A stretch of DNA of 64,000 nucleotides from an uncultured Kiritimatiellota bacterium (GCA_934635385.1 CAKTZI010000020.1:1-64000), one strand, 5' to 3'; positions 10,380 to 17,959 are shown, counted from the first letter of the stretch. Notes: generated by a model from the sequence alone, not told the origin. Numbers and translations are program-made.

Positions 10380-11411
10380 TCAGCCGCCGGCCTTGACGAG
10401 ACAGGCGAGGCCCAGGACGAAGAGCGCGAGCATCGCGGCGTTGAGGACGTGCGAACGTTTCGGCGCGCCGGCAAACTCCTTCCAGACGAGGATGCCCCAC
10501 AGCGCGGAGACGAGCGTCGCACCCTGTCCGAGCGCATAGGAGATCGCCGCGCCCGCCGTGCCCGCCGTCACGAAGGAGAGCAGCGTGCCCGTCGCCCAGA
10601 TCGCGCCGCCGAGGACGCCGACGAGATGGATCGGCAGCGAGCCCCTGAACCAGTCCGCCCCGCGCACCGGCTCGCCCGCGACAGGCTTCCGCATCGCGAG
10701 CGTGTTGAAGACGAAGTTCGAGGCGAAGACACCGCACGCGAAGACGAAGAACCCCGTGTAGGGCGTCAGCTTCCCGGCGGCGGGCGCTGCCGTGCCCTGA
10801 AGGAAGGAGAGGTCGACGACGCGATTGACGAGCGGCGAGAACCAGCTCATCAGGAGGCCCGCGACAATCGCGAGGACGAGTCCCTTGCGCGTGTCGTTCG
10901 GCGCGTCGGACGCACCGCCGCCCGCCGTCTGCTTCGCCTTGAACGCAAGCGCGTTGCAGACGATCGACGCGACGATCAGCCCCAGCCCCGTCCAGATCAG
11001 CGCGGGTTCGCCCTTGCCGTCCACGAAGTAGTTCGCGACCGTGCCGCCCACGAGCGCGAGGCCGACGCCGACCGGGAACGCGACGGACATCCCCGCGACC
11101 GCAATCGCCGCCGCGAGCAGGATGTTGGAGGCGTTGAAGACGATGCCGCCGAGGAACGGCCACGCCCACGACGCGCCGAAGCTCGCCCGGAGGTTCGCCG
11201 CGAAGCCCCACGCGCCATGCGCGCCCGTCGAGCCCAGCGTCAGGCCCGCGAGGACGGAGAAGAGGAGAAGGCCGATCACGTAGTCCCAGTAGAAGAGCTC
11301 GTAGCGCCAGCTCTTGCCCGCGAGCTTCTGGGTGTTGCCCCAGGAGCCCCAGCAGAGCATGGTGACGACGCAGAGAAGGACGGCGAGCGTGTAGTTCGAG
11401 CAGTAGTACAT
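10380..11411 (-). CDS. GRP-family (DMT superfamily) sugar transporter
   Basis: A 343-residue membrane protein with about ten hydrophobic helices in two five-helix halves. The first helix carries MLCWGSWGNTQKL, the signature of the glucose/ribose porter (GRP; RbsU/GlcU-like) branch of the DMT superfamily. It starts two codons after the ribokinase stop and is surely co-transcribed with it, so ribose is the likely substrate (inference from context). GAGGAG precedes the ATG. Confidence 0.78.
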   Translation of the reverse strand: MYYCSNYTLAVLLCVVTMLCWGSWGNTQKLAGKSWRYELFYWDYVIGLLLFSVLAGLTLGSTGAHGAWGFAANLRASFGASWAWPFLGGIVFNASNILLAAAIAVAGMSVAFPVGVGLALVGGTVANYFVDGKGEPALIWTGLGLIVASIVCNALAFKAKQTAGGGASDAPNDTRKGLVLAIVAGLLMSWFSPLVNRVVDLSFLQGTAAPAAGKLTPYTGFFVFACGVFASNFVFNTLAMRKPVAGEPVRGADWFRGSLPIHLVGVLGGAIWATGTLLSFVTAGTAGAAISYALGQGATLVSALWGILVWKEFAGAPKRSHVLNAAMLALFVLGLACLVKAGG

Positions 11412-11414
11412 GGC

Positions 11415-12365
11415 TTAATAGATCTCCTCTCGGAACGGAACGGACGACTGGGCGCCGGGGCGCGTGACGGCAAGCGCGGCGGCTTTCTGCGCAAAGGCGG
11501 CGGCATCCGCACAGCCCATCCCCTCGGACAGCGCGACGACGAACGCGCCGTTGAACGTGTCGCCGGCGGCCACGCAGTCGACGGCCTTGACCTTCTTGGT
11601 CGGATAGATCCGGTCGTCGTCGCCACAGTAGACGCCCTTCGCGCCGAGCGTGATGAGGACGTGTTTCACGCCGCGCTTCAGGAACCAGTCGCGCGCCTTG
11701 CGCGCAGACGCGGCATCCGTCACCTTGACGCCTGTCAGGATCTCGGCCTCCGTCTCGTTCGGCGTGATCCAGTCGAGCCAGAGGTAGAGCATGCGCGGCA
11801 GCTTTCGCGCCGGCGCGGGGTTGAGGACGACCGGGACGCCCGCGAGGTGCGCCGTCCGCGCCGCCGTGAGCACCGTCTCGATGGGCGTCTCCAGCTGAAG
11901 GAGGAGCGCGGCGGCCCGCTTGATGTCGGACGTGAACGGCTTGATGTCCTCCGGCGAGAGCGTGCCATTCGCACCGAGCGCGACGGAGATCACGTTCTGC
12001 CCTTTCGCATCGACCATGATGAGGGCGGTGCCGCTCGGCTCTATCGGATCGACGACAAGCCGCGCGTCGATGCCGTCCTCCTTGAGCCGCGCCGCCGTCT
12101 CGCGCCCGAAGAGGTCGTCGCCGACCTTGGCGATGAAGACGCAGGTGCCCGGACGTGCGGACAGCCGCGCGACGGCGACCGCCTGATTCGCGCCCTTTCC
12201 GCCCGGCGTCATCCGGAAGCGTCCGCCCGAGACCGTCTCGCCCGGCACGGGGATTTTCCGCCCCGCGATCACCATGTCGGTGTTCGTGGAGCCGAGAACG
12301 ACAATTTTCTTGTGGCTCTTGCTGTGGCCCTTGCGAGCAACGGTCTTTTCCTTCGCGTTTTTCAT
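11415..12365 (-). CDS. rbsK: Ribokinase
   Basis: A 316-residue PfkB-family kinase. The N-terminal part has the sugar-binding GSTNTDMV and GGKGANQAV (55-63) motifs. The C-terminal DCVAAGDTFNGAF holds the catalytic aspartate and anion hole. It phosphorylates ribose to ribose-5-phosphate for the pentose pathway or PRPP. About 19 basic residues precede the conserved start of the fold. A GATAAT box ends eight bases before the ATG, giving a leaderless message. It is the first gene of rbsK-transporter-MurC-like. Confidence 0.92.
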   Translation of the reverse strand: MKNAKEKTVARKGHSKSHKKIVVLGSTNTDMVIAGRKIPVPGETVSGGRFRMTPGGKGANQAVAVARLSARPGTCVFIAKVGDDLFGRETAARLKEDGIDARLVVDPIEPSGTALIMVDAKGQNVISVALGANGTLSPEDIKPFTSDIKRAAALLLQLETPIETVLTAARTAHLAGVPVVLNPAPARKLPRMLYLWLDWITPNETEAEILTGVKVTDAASARKARDWFLKRGVKHVLITLGAKGVYCGDDDRIYPTKKVKAVDCVAAGDTFNGAFVVALSEGMGCADAAAFAQKAAALAVTRPGAQSSVPFREEIY

Positions 12366-12373
12366 GATGCGGT

Positions 12374-12379
12374 ATTATC
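12374..12379 (-). promoter_or_regulatory. rbsK -10 box, leaderless promoter
   Basis: TGCGATAAT on the minus strand is an extended -10. Eight bases separate it from the rbsK ATG at 12365, with no room for a Shine-Dalgarno. Confidence 0.6.
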
Positions 12380-12426
12380 GCATATCCAGTCCGCTTTTGC
12401 AAGTGCCGCGCGTGACGGGAATTTGG

Positions 12427-12432
12427 TATAAT
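12427..12432 (+). promoter_or_regulatory. ogt -10 box
   Basis: TTTGGTATAAT with the extended TG element. The ogt start is 46 bases downstream, behind AGGGGAG. No convincing -35 hexamer is seen. Confidence 0.6.
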
Positions 12433-12478
12433 CAGCGCCAGATGACGGTGAAAAGAGATGAGACAGGGGAGCCGAAAT

Positions 12479-13012
12479 ATGGTCTACATTCAAAAGTATG
12501 CGTCGCCGGTGGGCGGCATGTTGCTGGCGGCGGATGAGATCGGGTTGACGGGCGTGTGGTTCGACGGCGAGAAGTTCTTTGCCGACAACCTCCCGCCCGA
12601 ACACGCGGAGAAGGATACCCCAACGCTGGCGGAGACCAAGCGCTGGCTGGACATCTACTTCAAGGGCAAGGAGCCGGACTTCACGCCGCCGCTGCATCCC
12701 GTCGGCTCGGCGTTCCGCCTGAAGGTCTGGGACATCCTTTTGAAGATTCCCTATGGACAGACCGTCACCTACGGCTGGATCGCCCGGCAGCTTGCGGCGC
12801 GTGAAGGTCTCGCGCGGATGTCCGCACAGGCCGTTGGCGGCGCCGTGGGGCACAACGAGATCTCCATCATCATCCCGTGCCATCGGGTCGTGGGGACGAG
12901 CGGCAGCCTGACGGGATACGCGGGCGGCATGGATCGGAAGATTGCCTTGCTGAAGACGGAACACGTTGACCTGAGCCGCTTCTTCGTCCCGAAGAAAGGG
13001 ACTGCGCTGTAA
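12479..13012 (+). CDS. ogt: Methylated-DNA--protein-cysteine methyltransferase
   Basis: 177 residues. The C-terminal half has the complete MGMT signature with the acceptor cysteine C134 in IIPCHRVVG and the helix-turn-helix VGGAVGHNE. It takes the methyl from O6-methylguanine in a suicide reaction. The chosen start (12479) follows AGGGGAG by seven bases; an in-frame ATG at 12458 lacks a ribosome site. It is a single-gene unit ended by the terminator-like palindrome at 13031-13042. Confidence 0.93.
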   Translation: MVYIQKYASPVGGMLLAADEIGLTGVWFDGEKFFADNLPPEHAEKDTPTLAETKRWLDIYFKGKEPDFTPPLHPVGSAFRLKVWDILLKIPYGQTVTYGWIARQLAAREGLARMSAQAVGGAVGHNEISIIIPCHRVVGTSGSLTGYAGGMDRKIALLKTEHVDLSRFFVPKKGTAL

Positions 13013-13025
13013 CGTATGCGGCTGA

Positions 13026-13050
13026 TCGGGAACACGATCGTGTAGTTTTT
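13026..13050 (+). repeat. Copy A of the ACACGnTCGTGT block
   Basis: TCGGGAACACGATCGTGTAG followed by six T. The same block occurs at 17253 and 32147, where TATAAT follows directly; here the -10 box is missing. The 12-base palindrome ACACGATCGTGT may serve as an operator. With the T run it may instead act as a weak terminator for ogt. Confidence 0.7.
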
Positions 13051-13067
13051 TAAGGAGGCATATCGAG

Positions 13068-13124
13068 ATGAATGTCTGTCTCGTGGCGCTTGGCTGCCTC
13101 ATTCTCACTTTTTTAAAAAAGTGA
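13068..13124 (+). pseudogene. Truncated copy of the 39-residue hydrophobic peptide gene
   Basis: AAGGAGG (13053-13059) precedes ATG at 13068. The first nine residues, MNVCLVALG, match the intact peptide gene at 17120. The sequence then enters the palindrome at 13097, which supplies the different tail CLILTFLKK and a stop at 13122. The palindrome therefore seems to have inserted into, or replaced the rest of, this small gene. Confidence 0.65.
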
Positions 13125-13132
13125 GAATGAGG
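13097..13132. repeat. 36-base perfect palindrome, copy 1
   Basis: Eighteen-base arms, CCTCATTCTCACTTTTTT and its exact complement, meet with no loop at 13114/13115. A longer 42-base copy is at 18032. Both lie where genes converge, so a bidirectional terminator role is possible. However, the T run is inside the stem, which is not the standard terminator layout. Confidence 0.85.
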
Positions 13133-13153
13133 GTATGAGGCCAACGAGGCCGA

Positions 13154-13579
13154 TCAGCTCAACGGACGGCCGTCTGCATCGGTGTCGATTGAGCAGATGT
13201 TGACCAAGATCCAGATTGCGAGAATGGGAAAGCCCACAAATCCGATGACGATGGACGAAGGAATACACGACAAAACAAGCACCACGAGCTGGGCGACACC
13301 CTGTCCTGCACGTCCGATGTAGAAGTTGTGAATGCCAAGCCAGCCAAGGCAAAGCCCCAACAGCACATAGGCCAGACGAGACTTGTTGCTCTTGTTGAGT
13401 TCGCGCTCGTGCCGCTCGCGTTCAATGCGCTCGATTCGCGAGAAGAACTGGTCTTGACGGTCTTCGTTCGCCTGCGCCTGCGATGTCCCATTCTTATTGG
13501 CAATTGGGTTTCCGCACTTCGGGCAAGATGCCGCCTTGTCAGACACGTCCGCACCACATTCACTGCATTTGATGAGCAT
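13154..13579 (-). CDS. Zinc-ribbon and TM2-domain membrane protein
   Basis: 141 residues. The N-terminal zinc ribbon is CSECGADVSDKAASCPKCG (5-23), then a charged coiled linker (about 35-68), then a TM2 domain with two hydrophobic helices joined by the family motif GWLGIHNFYIGRAGQG. TM2 proteins are inner-membrane proteins of unknown role. A second zinc-ribbon/TM2 protein lies at 24471. The gene ends 22 bases from the palindrome at 13132. Confidence 0.82.
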   Translation of the reverse strand: MLIKCSECGADVSDKAASCPKCGNPIANKNGTSQAQANEDRQDQFFSRIERIERERHERELNKSNKSRLAYVLLGLCLGWLGIHNFYIGRAGQGVAQLVVLVLSCIPSSIVIGFVGFPILAIWILVNICSIDTDADGRPLS

Positions 13580-13657
13580 TTTTGTTTCTCCTTTATTTTG
13601 TTTTTATGAGAGCAATCTAACGACAAGCTGTAGTTCTCCCGTTATTCCAAGGGAAGA

Positions 13658-14011
13658 TTAGGGCAGTCTCTCGTAGTTCTTGATATCTTGGCAGTCTGTA
13701 AGGCTGGGTGTTCTGATTCCCATGATTTTGTGGATATCCTTGTGGAGATTCTCCGTCTGATTTCTCATGCTGAACATCTGACAGCCATTTATGCCAAGAA
13801 GAATCACAATCAGCCACAACGCTACCTTTGACCAAGTTCCTAAACCGCCGGTTCCAATAGGCTGATTCGTCGTGTTTCCTGGAGTTAACGGTATCGTTTC
13901 CTTGGCATTTTCATTTTGCTTTTGCTCGTCTTTAAGGATATCAAACACAAACAGCAGAACTGCAAATAACACGACGCTTATTACAACAATCCAAATTAAA
14001 GTAGCATTCAT
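13658..14011 (-). CDS. Small two-helix membrane protein
   Basis: 117 residues from ATG at 14011, behind AAGGAGA; an upstream in-frame ATG at 14038 lacks a ribosome site. A hydrophobic helix covers residues 4-23 and a second about 64-81. The stretch between is polar, and the C-terminus is charged. No family is recognised. It sits in the same direction as the TM2 gene, 78 bases upstream of it, so the two may be co-transcribed. Confidence 0.6.
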   Translation of the reverse strand: MNATLIWIVVISVVLFAVLLFVFDILKDEQKQNENAKETIPLTPGNTTNQPIGTGGLGTWSKVALWLIVILLGINGCQMFSMRNQTENLHKDIHKIMGIRTPSLTDCQDIKNYERLP

Positions 14012-14101
14012 TAGAACTCTTCTCCTTCTTTCCTGCACAACTGTGTTGTCGCCCCTCCCCTGTGCAGGAAAAGAAAGTGGCGCGCTTCAAATCACCACGT
14101 C

Positions 14102-14228
14102 TTAGGATAGGCATCGCCAAACGCCCGAGTAAAAACATGCATGATGAAACGCGCCACGTGTGAACCTCACACGCAGCGCGATCACCGTATTCCGCTTTTA
14201 CTCTAATCTTTGGCGAAGTTTATCCTAA
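14102..14228. repeat. Multi-stem inverted-repeat element
   Basis: Nested complementary blocks pair across 127 bases: TTAGGATA (14102-14109) with TATCCTAA (14221-14228), TCGCCAAA (14114-14121) with TTTGGCGA (14209-14216), and GAGTAAAA (14127-14134) with TTTTACTC (14196-14203). Further in, CGCGC (14150-14154) pairs with GCGCG (14176-14180) and GTGTGA with TCACAC around a three-base loop. The structure could be a MITE, a structured RNA leader for the minus-strand gene at 14011, or an integrase-type hairpin site. No open frame lies inside, and the flanks 14012-14101 and 14229-14382 show nothing recognisable. Confidence 0.7.
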
Positions 14229-14382
14229 AGCGTCATACGCTGATTCGCGTACGCTGCACGGGTTAGGTTGCCCATCCCGCGCATCTCCCGCTCCTCGGTT
14301 GTGGACGCGACGAAGCGCATTCCTCCCAAGTGGGAAGCCAGCCGCCCATTGGGCGCGACCGGTCTATTTAGTCAGTTCGCTT

Positions 14383-14823
14383 CTACGGATCTCCTTTCTC
14401 TGTTTCTGCAAAAGGGTTCAACAACGGAACGCCAGTATATCGCATGTCGCGTTCGTTTCGTGTCACGACCGTCATGCCATGCAGATCGGCAATCGCAACA
14501 ATCATCGTATCAATAGCTGGTCGAGGATGTCCCTCTGCAGACGTACGAGCCATGATAATCGCCCACCGTTTCGCGGCTTCTTTATCGTACGGGAGAATCC
14601 GTGCGGCAAAGGCATCCTCAACATAGATGTGAAACCAACGCTCGAAAGCCGTGCGCCGATTGGAGGGCGGCAATTTCTGAAATCCCTCACAGAGTTCTCC
14701 AATTGTCACGGCTGAAAGGTATAACTCTTCGTCTGGAATTGCGGAGAACCATTCAACCACAGAAGGATTGGGCTGTGGTTTCATCATCTCACTGATGACG
14801 CAGGTGTCGAGAAGATACTTCAT
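14383..14823 (-). CDS. PIN-domain toxin, FitB/VapC-like
   Basis: 146 residues with PIN acidic residues in order: D6 in YLLDTCVIS, the glutamate in AVTIGELCEGF, and D in PAIDTMIVA and VVTRNERDM. This is the FitB-like branch of VapC ribonucleases, which cleave tRNA or rRNA when the antitoxin is lost. The ATG overlaps the antitoxin stop as ATGA. Confidence 0.9.
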   Translation of the reverse strand: MKYLLDTCVISEMMKPQPNPSVVEWFSAIPDEELYLSAVTIGELCEGFQKLPPSNRRTAFERWFHIYVEDAFAARILPYDKEAAKRWAIIMARTSAEGHPRPAIDTMIVAIADLHGMTVVTRNERDMRYTGVPLLNPFAETEKGDP

Positions 14824-15074
14824 GACAAATCCACTGGACGCCCCATCTCCTCATGATTCCGTTCGCAAGGCAACTCGATACCGCCAAACGGGCAACTTCT
14901 CAGAGTCTCGAACAAGGTCGCTTTCTTCGGTTTCGCCGCCTCGTAGGAACGAAGCGAGATGACGACGACGGTTTGCGCGCCATCTCGCGAGACGAACTGA
15001 GGTTCGCCCGCCCACGCACGGTCAAAAACCGTTTCCCACGAACTTGTCGCGTCTTTTATGGCCCACGCGCCCAT
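14820..15074 (-). CDS. Phd/YefM-family antitoxin
   Basis: 84 residues. AWAIKDATSSWETVFDRA followed by GEPQFVSRDGAQTVVVIS is the Phd/YefM N-terminal DNA-binding fold, and the C-terminal part would wrap the PIN toxin. The start is set at 15074, behind GAAGGAG. An upstream ATG at 15116 lies inside the TATAAT box itself and cannot be in the mRNA. Likely autorepresses with its toxin, as in known pairs. Confidence 0.85.
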   Translation of the reverse strand: MGAWAIKDATSSWETVFDRAWAGEPQFVSRDGAQTVVVISLRSYEAAKPKKATLFETLRSCPFGGIELPCERNHEEMGRPVDLS

Positions 15075-15114
15075 TGGCTTTGTACTCCTTCTCTTCTTTC
15101 CCCTTGTGGCATTC

Positions 15115-15120
15115 ATTATA
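15115..15120 (-). promoter_or_regulatory. Antitoxin-toxin operon -10 box
   Basis: ATATGGTATAAT on the minus strand, 40 bases upstream of the antitoxin ATG. It has the same extended TGG as other promoters here. Confidence 0.65.
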
Positions 15121-15253
15121 CCATATTCTTGTGAGGCCCGTGCGAGGTGTAGACACGCCGTGAGGTCATCGCAGACATGGAAAACCGCATCGCCCCATTT
15201 CTCACGCCATTTTTCTTGCGCCAGTTTTTTCGTCGTGGCGAGCGCGGATATGG

Positions 15254-15259
15254 TATAAT
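15254..15259 (+). promoter_or_regulatory. Promoter of the truncated ATPase gene
   Basis: ATATGGTATAAT lies nine bases before the ATG at 15269. It is preceded by a TGCGCCAGTTTTTTC block (15217-15231) that recurs at 20287 just upstream of the methyltransferase gene. Confidence 0.55.
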
Positions 15260-15268
15260 ATGCCACAT

Positions 15269-15367
15269 ATGAAAACGGGAAATCCATTTGTCATTAAGGG
15301 CTACCGTGGCCCGACGTTCTTCTGCGACCGCGAGAAGGAGACGGCGAAACTGGTCGCGGCAATTTAA
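15269..15367 (+). pseudogene. N-terminal remnant of an AAA ATPase
   Basis: Thirty-two codons read MKTGNPFVIKGYRGPTFFCD then REKETAKLVAAI before TAA. This is the standard opening of a large family of archaeal-type AAA ATPases (NPFVIKGY..P.YFCDR..ET..L..AI), which should continue into a Walker A about 15 residues later. The rest of the gene is gone, although the leaderless promoter remains. Confidence 0.7.
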
Positions 15368-15637
15368 TGAATCCAACGAAGACATCTACGTGTGTAGGCC
15401 AAGCCGTGCGATGAGCTGAACACGACAAACTGTCACCTGTATGGCAACAACAAAGGGTGCGAAAGTGTGCCGTGCCCCCTGATGTGCCGGACGTTTTGAT
15501 AAACGCATATTGATTCTTGTGCTTTTTGTGGATGAAATAACGGGATTAAGCACAAGAATCGGCCTATTTTGCCAGAACCATTGACCAAATGTCATGTAAA
15601 TGGTATCATTTAGTCCGTTTCCGAGAAAGGAGGCAAT
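15368..15637. other. Intergenic region with one long hairpin
   Basis: No gene is seen. A 13-base inverted repeat, GATTCTTGTGCTT (15512-15524) and its complement (15548-15560), encloses a 23-base loop. A TGGTATCAT -10-like box lies near 15600, followed by AAAGGAGG for the ATPase at 15638. Confidence 0.5.
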
Positions 15638-17050
15638 ATGGTTGGACGTTTTGAAGAGAGAGATGAACTGAATCGGCTCTATGAGTCGGGCGAGTCTGAG
15701 TTTGTCGCCGTCTATGGGCGCCGTCGTGTCGGAAAGACGTATCTTGTTCGAGAGACGTTTGGGGATCGCTTCTCGTTTTATCATACGGGGCTTCCGAATG
15801 CGCCTAAGAAACAGCAGCTGGCGTATTTCAAGAAATCGCTGGCCGAGGCCGGCTACAAGGGTGTTCAGCCCAAGGACTGGTTCACGGCGTTTTCGGCCCT
15901 GGGTGAGACGGTCGAGAAGTGTGGGATGCGTCGAAAGGTCATCTTCATCGACGAATTGCCGTGGCTGGATACGGCGAAGTCGGATTTCCTCATGGCGTTG
16001 GAGGCATTTTGGAACGAATGGGCTTCCGCACGCAAAGACGTCTTGCTGATTGTCTGCGGGTCTGCGGCGGCGTGGATGGTCCAGAACCTCTTTCGCAATC
16101 GCGGCGGGCTTCACAACCGCGTGACGTCACGGATCTGCCTTCAGCCCTTTACACTCGACGAATGCTGGAAATTCGCCGAGGAAAGAGGCTTGAACATGAG
16201 TCGGTCGGATGTCGCCGAATGCTACATGGCGTTCGGAGGAATCCCTTATTACTGGCGTTATCTGGTGCGAGGCTTGAGTCTTGCGCAGAACATCGACCGC
16301 CTGTGCTTCGCCATTGACGCGCCGTTGAGGCATGAGTTCGACGAGCTTTACGCTTCGCTTTTCAAAAACGCCGAAGCCTACAAGAAAGTCGTGACGGCCC
16401 TGGCCAAGAAAAAGGTCGGCATGACGCGAAGCGAACTCCTGTCGGCGTTGGGCGTTTTCCCGACGGGACGGATGACGGAGACGCTTGAGACGTTGGAGTC
16501 GAGCGGGTTCATCCGCAGCTACCGTTCGTACGGCGCCAAGAAAAAGAATGCGATTTATCAGCTGATCGACCCGTTTACGCTTTTCCATTTCCGATTTCTC
16601 GACGCACCTTCGTCGGATGAGCATTTCTGGGCCTCGACGTTGCTGTCGCCGGCGCAAGCCGCCTGGCAAGGGCTGGCGTTTGAACGACTGTGCCTGCTGC
16701 ATCTTCGGCAGATCCGGCGGGCACTGGGCATTGATGCCGTCCATGTCGAAGCGTATGGCTGGAGCTTCAAGGGCGACGAGGCTTACCCGGACGGTGTTCA
16801 GATTGACTTGATCCTTGACCGTGCGGACAATGTCATCAACGTCTGCGAACTGAAATATGCGACAGGAAGCTTCGTGATCGACAAGGCGTATGCGTGTGCC
16901 TTGGATCGGAAAGTGACGACGTTTGCCGGTGTGACGAAAACGCGCAAGGCCGTCCACTTGACGATGATCACGGCAAATGGACTTCTCAAGAACACCTATT
17001 CGAGCCGCATTCAGACGGAGCTGACTCTTGCGGATCTGTTCGCGTACTGA
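15638..17050 (+). CDS. Archaeal-type ATPase with DUF234 C-terminal domain
   Basis: 470 residues. Walker A is GRRRVGKT (27-34) and Walker B VIFIDELPWL (101-110), with a sensor at LLIVCGSAAAWM. A winged-helix region follows (about 265-325). The C-terminal DUF234 part has an apparent PD-(D/E)xK nuclease core: D in IDLILD and ExK in VCELKYATG. Proteins of this layout are frequent in islands and are suspected mobile or defence ATPases, but their function is not settled. AAAGGAGG precedes the ATG. Confidence 0.85.
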   Translation: MVGRFEERDELNRLYESGESEFVAVYGRRRVGKTYLVRETFGDRFSFYHTGLPNAPKKQQLAYFKKSLAEAGYKGVQPKDWFTAFSALGETVEKCGMRRKVIFIDELPWLDTAKSDFLMALEAFWNEWASARKDVLLIVCGSAAAWMVQNLFRNRGGLHNRVTSRICLQPFTLDECWKFAEERGLNMSRSDVAECYMAFGGIPYYWRYLVRGLSLAQNIDRLCFAIDAPLRHEFDELYASLFKNAEAYKKVVTALAKKKVGMTRSELLSALGVFPTGRMTETLETLESSGFIRSYRSYGAKKKNAIYQLIDPFTLFHFRFLDAPSSDEHFWASTLLSPAQAAWQGLAFERLCLLHLRQIRRALGIDAVHVEAYGWSFKGDEAYPDGVQIDLILDRADNVINVCELKYATGSFVIDKAYACALDRKVTTFAGVTKTRKAVHLTMITANGLLKNTYSSRIQTELTLADLFAY

Positions 17051-17075
17051 CGTCTCTTTGAGGCATGAAGCTTAG

Positions 17076-17120
17076 CAACGCCGCAAATGGCGGTTCGTGA
17101 TGAAAGGAGGCATATCGTGA
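17076..17120 (+). pseudogene. 3' remnant of a 3-methyladenine DNA glycosylase gene
   Basis: In one frame this reads QRRKWRFVMKGGIS and stop, nearly the C-terminus of the intact glycosylase at 39226 (QRRKWRFVVKGGVS). The first 26 bases are almost identical between the two loci. The stop overlaps the ATG of the small peptide gene, the same layout as at 39226-39229, so a glycosylase-plus-peptide cassette was copied and the glycosylase lost. Confidence 0.7.
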
Positions 17121-17239
17121 TGAATGTCTGTCTCGTGGCACTTGGCAGCGCGCTGGGCGGTGTCGCCACGCTGTATGTCGGCCTCTCCGTCTTCGCCAGC
17201 CTCGCCGCCGTCGGCCTCGGCTACCTGCTGACGCGGTGA
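17120..17239 (+). CDS. 39-residue hydrophobic peptide
   Basis: AAAGGAGG (17103-17110) precedes ATG at 17120. The product, MNVCLVALGSALGGVATLYV then GLSVFASLAAVGLGYLLTR, is almost wholly hydrophobic with small residues and one terminal arginine, so it probably forms one or two membrane helices. Damaged versions occur at 13068 (truncated) and 39229 (internally deleted). Repetition next to toxin-antitoxin and recombination genes suggests a type I toxin-like or selfish peptide, but no known family is recognised. Confidence 0.55.
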   Translation: MNVCLVALGSALGGVATLYVGLSVFASLAAVGLGYLLTR

Positions 17240-17252
17240 GGGGTTGGAGTCT

Positions 17253-17291
17253 TCGGGAACACGGTCGTGTAGCTTTTTGGTATAATTCGCG
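17253..17291 (+). promoter_or_regulatory. Promoter and palindromic operator of vapBC
   Basis: TCGGGAACACGGTCGTGTAG followed by CTTTTTGGTATAATTCGCGG. The -10 is at 17281-17286. The palindrome ACACGGTCGTGT (17260-17271) sits where the -35 should be, a good place for antitoxin binding. The same arrangement is found at 32147. Confidence 0.65.
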
Positions 17292-17306
17292 GCAAGGAGG
17301 TGAACG

Positions 17307-17546
17307 GTGAGTTACACAATGATGATGGAACCTGACTTGAAGCGCAAAGCAGAAGCGTATGCCGCTCGGCAGGGAATGACGCTGGATGGGATCATCCGAG
17401 CCTATCTCGTCACGATCGTCGCGCATGAGACGCGCGGTGAACGCCGTGCGCGGGAACTTCATGAATTCATCGCCTCTCAGCCTAAGCTTGAAGGGACACC
17501 GTACAAGTTCAGCCGTCAGGATGCCTATGACGAGGAGATCGGCTGA
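17307..17546 (+). CDS. vapB: RelB/VapB-type antitoxin
   Basis: 79 residues from GTG at 17307, seven bases after AAGGAGG. The N-terminal part looks like a ribbon-helix-helix DNA-binding fold (MMMEPDLKRKAEAYAARQG). The C-terminal YKFSRQDAYDEEIG is the toxin-neutralising tail. The stop overlaps the vapC ATG. It probably represses at the palindrome 17260-17271. Confidence 0.78.
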   Translation: MSYTMMMEPDLKRKAEAYAARQGMTLDGIIRAYLVTIVAHETRGERRARELHEFIASQPKLEGTPYKFSRQDAYDEEIG

Positions 17547-17959
17547 TGCGGTCTTTCCTCGACACGAATGTTCTTGTCTACCTTGCAGATGCGCGTGATG
17601 CGCGGAAGCAAGGCATTGCCGAAGAGTTTGTGGAGGGCGCGATCGCCGAGCGGCTTGATTGCCGAATCTCAGTTCAGACCCTGACGGAATTCACGAATGT
17701 CTGCATCAAGAAATTGAAGTTGGACAGAAGCGTCATTTCCGTGTTCTTGGATTATTTCGATGACTTGCAGATGGTCAGAACCGATTCTGAGACCGTAAAA
17801 AATGCGTTGGAAATCAAGGCTCGGTACAATATCCAGTTTTATGATGCCATGATGATTTCCGCAGCACTTGCGTCTGGTTGCGAAGAGATTCTGTCCGAAG
17901 ATCTGAATGACGGACAGAACTACGGCGGAGTCGTCGCACACAATCCATTTAAGCGGTAA
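17546..17959 (+). CDS. vapC: PIN-domain toxin VapC
   Basis: 137 residues. PIN acidic residues are D6 in FLDTNVLVY, E in VQTLTEFTNV, D in FYDAMMIS and ILSEDLNDG. These four form the Mg2+ site of VapC ribonucleases. Co-translated with the antitoxin through a TGATG overlap. Confidence 0.9.
   Translation: MRSFLDTNVLVYLADARDARKQGIAEEFVEGAIAERLDCRISVQTLTEFTNVCIKKLKLDRSVISVFLDYFDDLQMVRTDSETVKNALEIKARYNIQFYDAMMISAALASGCEEILSEDLNDGQNYGGVVAHNPFKR

Noticed and set aside
10369..12402. A fused 1094-codon frame continuing upstream of the MurC-like gene
   Set aside because: The upstream part is the shadow of the transporter and ribokinase genes, which have clear family motifs in other frames. The MurC-like protein starts at the GTG at 10368.
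13097..13132. Simple rho-independent terminator
   Set aside because: The T tract lies inside the stem, not after it, and the palindrome has no loop, so it is listed as a repeat with only a possible terminator role.
14102..14228. Integron attC site
   Set aside because: The nested stems resemble attC, but the RYYYAAC and GTTRRRY core sites are not at the ends, and no integron integrase is nearby.
15116..15287. Longer N-terminus for the Phd/YefM antitoxin
   Set aside because: The upstream starts lie within or before the TATAAT box at 15115-15120, so they cannot be in the transcript. ATG 15074 has a proper ribosome site.
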